From NCBI GenBank assembly GCA_002449265.1, contig DKCV01000007.1:1-25442 (forward strand): a DNA stretch of 25,442 nucleotides. Direction: 5' to 3'. Below the pieces are notes generated by a model. It had not been told where the DNA came from. It saw only the letters and a list, made by a program, of their open reading frames with translations, and ran no database searches. This stretch comes from Caryophanales bacterium UBA6865. GTDB taxonomy: Bacteria; Bacillota_I; Bacilli_A; RFN20; CAG-826. Numbering within the stretch: the first letter of the stretch is position 1; the number at the start of each line of letters is the position of its first letter. The position numbers and the translations under genes were made by a program. Shown here in pieces: positions 23,526-25,442 of the stretch.

Positions 23526-24977
23526 TTATTTCTTTATTTTAGTGCCAAGTAATCCCTTGGCTTCTTCCATAGCCCAATCCCATTCTTCATCGGTTTGATA
23601 AAGATAGAGCTCCTTTTCTTTATAGAAACGAGGTTCTCCCAAAGAAACATCCCCGCAGTCTGTTTCCACGGAACAGATTTCGTATTCGTATCCTTCCTTC
23701 AATAAACGCACCTTTTTGTGGGGCGAAAGGGAAACGCTATTTTCTGTGTAGCCTATGATAAAACCAGGTTCTTCACACTTAGGAAGCTCAACGTTTATGC
23801 TTAAGTCAGGAAGAATCATAACGGCGGTACCTATGGGATAACGATGTTTTCTTTTCTTTATGAGCTCTTTTTTATCCTCGTTAGTGATTTCGTGAAGATA
23901 AAGTGGTGAAAGCCCATAATACGTTCTTACCTCATCTGCCATCTCTTGATATCTTTTTCCGTCATAGTTATATAATTCGCTTTCTTTTGCAAAAATTGTG
24001 CTTCCGCGATCTAATTTCGCAAAAGAACGCTCTTCTTTAAAAGTTTGAAGTTCGTACTCGTAGTTTTCGTTCGCGAGTCGAGCTTTTTCTTCTGGGTTTT
24101 GTAGTAAGAAATCATTGGTGGAACATTCTAAGTAATCAATAATCATATAAGCTTGGTCTATAGAATCATCAAAGCTGGTTTGCGTAGAATTTTTCTTTAT
24201 GTAAAAACAAGTTCCAATTGAAAACTTGTGATTGTTTTTCTTTTGCTTCTTCTTATCTTTGAACTTTTTCGAATAGCTTCCGCAAAGTTCATATTCGTAT
24301 TCGTCCATTGGAAATAGAGGTGAATCTATATCGATTTCTTTTATAGGGATTACGTCTTTTTCTTTGCAAAAACAGCTGCCATTTCCGAAAAAAGCCCCCA
24401 TGTCGTTTCTTGCAATATCCGCAATGTAAATATAGCCTTCCTTTTTAAGCCGTTTTATTTCTTCTGGGCTTAATAATTGAGCAATGGCGAGGGAATCCTC
24501 CAATATATTTTGGATGATGAAAAGATAATCGGTATTAGAATCAAAATATCCTTTGTCGGGGTTAGGGGTTTGATACACATATGACCACATTTTATATTTG
24601 TGTGTTTTAACGTTTTGATTAGAACGAAGGCTTTTTTCTTTGCTGATATAAGTCTTTCTATTAACATACGCTCTAATTTCAAGAGGCTTAACAAACAAAG
24701 CGTTAGATGGCGCGCCTTTTCCTATTCCTCCGCCGATTGATCTTACCGCGTATTCATATCCTTCTTCTAAAAGCTGGTTTCTTTTGTCCAAAGAGCCTTC
24801 AATATAAGGGCAATTTCGGTCTTCGACGTACCCTATAATGATAAAAAGGGGATCGCTACGTCCATCAAAGCAGTGTTTTTCTGGCTTACACGGAATATAA
24901 ACCATCGCCCCAATTGGGTATCTATGCTTCGTTTGCTTATCTTTAACAATTGTTTTTTGGATACACTTCATATTCAT
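23526..24977 (-). CDS. Protein with four copies of an unrecognised ~85-residue domain
   Basis: I do not recognise this 483-residue protein, but it is clearly built of four related units: about 18-100, 126-210, 250-336 and 378-459. Each opens with H(R/K)(Y/F)xIG (HRYPIG, HKYKMW, HKFSIG, HRYPIG). Each has (F/Y)(I/M)II or FIIGY about 28 residues later, then (K/E)EGYEY or NENYEY 23-28 residues after that, and closes with a F.KE.(E/D)L-like strand. Units 1 and 4 are closest in the opening motif. The units are joined by Lys-rich linkers (about 236-249, 368-377). There is no signal peptide or membrane helix, so it is probably cytoplasmic. The short beta-rich units with a conserved Gly after the first strand recall SH3-like/KOW folds, but this is a guess. 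No Shine-Dalgarno is visible; ATG 24971 is an alternative start. Confidence 0.7.
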   Translation of the reverse strand: MNMKCIQKTIVKDKQTKHRYPIGAMVYIPCKPEKHCFDGRSDPLFIIIGYVEDRNCPYIEGSLDKRNQLLEEGYEYAVRSIGGGIGKGAPSNALFVKPLEIRAYVNRKTYISKEKSLRSNQNVKTHKYKMWSYVYQTPNPDKGYFDSNTDYLFIIQNILEDSLAIAQLLSPEEIKRLKKEGYIYIADIARNDMGAFFGNGSCFCKEKDVIPIKEIDIDSPLFPMDEYEYELCGSYSKKFKDKKKQKKNNHKFSIGTCFYIKKNSTQTSFDDSIDQAYMIIDYLECSTNDFLLQNPEEKARLANENYEYELQTFKEERSFAKLDRGSTIFAKESELYNYDGKRYQEMADEVRTYYGLSPLYLHEITNEDKKELIKKRKHRYPIGTAVMILPDLSINVELPKCEEPGFIIGYTENSVSLSPHKKVRLLKEGYEYEICSVETDCGDVSLGEPRFYKEKELYLYQTDEEWDWAMEEAKGLLGTKIKK

Positions 24978-25031
24978 ATGGGTTTAGTAAAGATCTTAAA
25001 AACATGGGGCCGAAAAAGGAATGTGCTTTTT

Positions 25032-25442
25032 TCAAAGGGCCATTAGCTTTTCTCCCACTTTGAAAGATTGACTTTTCTTTCGGAGATATTCGTATTCTTT
25101 TAATTCCGATGGAGTAAGCGATTTGATCAAATCTTCCTCATATTTTTTCATGACTTCGCCATACGTTGGTGCGTAATTTTTGTCGAATCCAGGCAATTGA
25201 ACGCTATCTTTATCGGTTACGTTTAAGACAGCGATGTTGAGATACTTCGAAAATTGGTTTTTGTATCCTTTAATCGCCTTTTCAAATAAAGCAGTGGATT
25301 CTTTGTGAGCCTGCTCTTCATTTTCAGTTTTTGCACGCTCGCTTACTTTTACAATCTTTGTTTCCATGGCCGTTTTTGTAGAATCAATTTGGTTTGAAAT
25401 GGCAAGCGACTTGCTACTAGCGACGAAAATAAACATTAAAGA
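25032..25442 (-). CDS. C-terminal part of an unidentified protein, cut by the window edge
   Basis: The frame remains open to the end of the window, so the ATG at 25436 is not necessarily the start. About 136 residues are visible: a short hydrophobic stretch (LMFIFVASS) and then a charged, probably helical region rich in Lys, Glu and Ala (KVSERAKTENEEQAHKESTALFEKAIKGYKNQF), a segment LNIAVLNVTDKDSVQLPGF, and a Lys/Glu-rich end (GEVMKKYEEDLIKSLTPSELKEYEYLRKK). No domain is recognised. If the hydrophobic stretch is a membrane helix or signal, the visible part would be exported or membrane-tethered. Same strand as, and 54 bases before, the four-repeat gene, so possibly the same operon. Confidence 0.5.
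   Translation of the reverse strand, partial: SLMFIFVASSKSLAISNQIDSTKTAMETKIVKVSERAKTENEEQAHKESTALFEKAIKGYKNQFSKYLNIAVLNVTDKDSVQLPGFDKNYAPTYGEVMKKYEEDLIKSLTPSELKEYEYLRKKSQSFKVGEKLMAL

Overview
The window looks like chromosomal DNA from an AT-rich Firmicutes/Tenericutes-type bacterium, probably an uncultured gut Bacilli/Mollicutes-like lineage. This is inferred from AGGAGG ribosome binding sites, short intergenic spacers, a PPi-type phosphofructokinase, an M29 aminopeptidase, a QueH, a YolD/Y-family polymerase pair, and surface proteins with BspA-type leucine-rich or GLUG repeats. The standard code fits: TGA ends several recognised genes (folD, the MMPL gene) and Trp is written TGG. I see no insertion sequence, integrase, CRISPR array, rRNA or origin.

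Layout. 1-480: AT-rich edge and a small winged-helix ORF. 656-2122: a BspA-type lipoprotein. 2193-4820: folD, overlapping a ThyX-like gene, a terminator, then a PPi-type phosphofructokinase. 4875-6458 (minus): two related multi-pass membrane proteins, each followed by its own terminator. 6525-7751: an M29 aminopeptidase whose stop codon overlaps the stop of a convergent anti-sigma-like gene. 7748-9734 (minus): an ECF sigma factor and an RsgI-like membrane anti-sigma factor, overlapping, behind a leader with two inverted repeats. 9843-11392 (minus): a Y-family polymerase and YolD. 11393-12164: a gene-poor spacer holding tRNA-Ala(CGC), a structured 3' trailer with a strong terminator, and the promoter and palindromic leader of a MATE exporter (12165-13517). 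13595-15573: rmlA, yqgF/ruvX-like and queH, packed as one likely operon. 15600-22484: a TetR regulator divergent from an MMPL/RND exporter that overlaps by 4 bp a 1241-residue membrane-anchored GLUG-repeat surface protein. 22579-25442 (minus): ribokinase, a protein built of four copies of an unrecognised domain, and the C-terminal part of a gene cut by the window edge.

The most system-like units are (i) FolD with a diverged ThyX-like protein, since ThyX enzymes use the methylene-tetrahydrofolate that FolD interconverts; (ii) the ECF sigma factor with an RsgI-like partner that appears to have lost the usual Asn-Pro self-cleavage site; (iii) the TetR/MMPL/GLUG surface module with operator-like inverted repeats; and (iv) the structured RNA trailer after tRNA-Ala. 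Functions come from motif recognition by eye and were not checked against databases.
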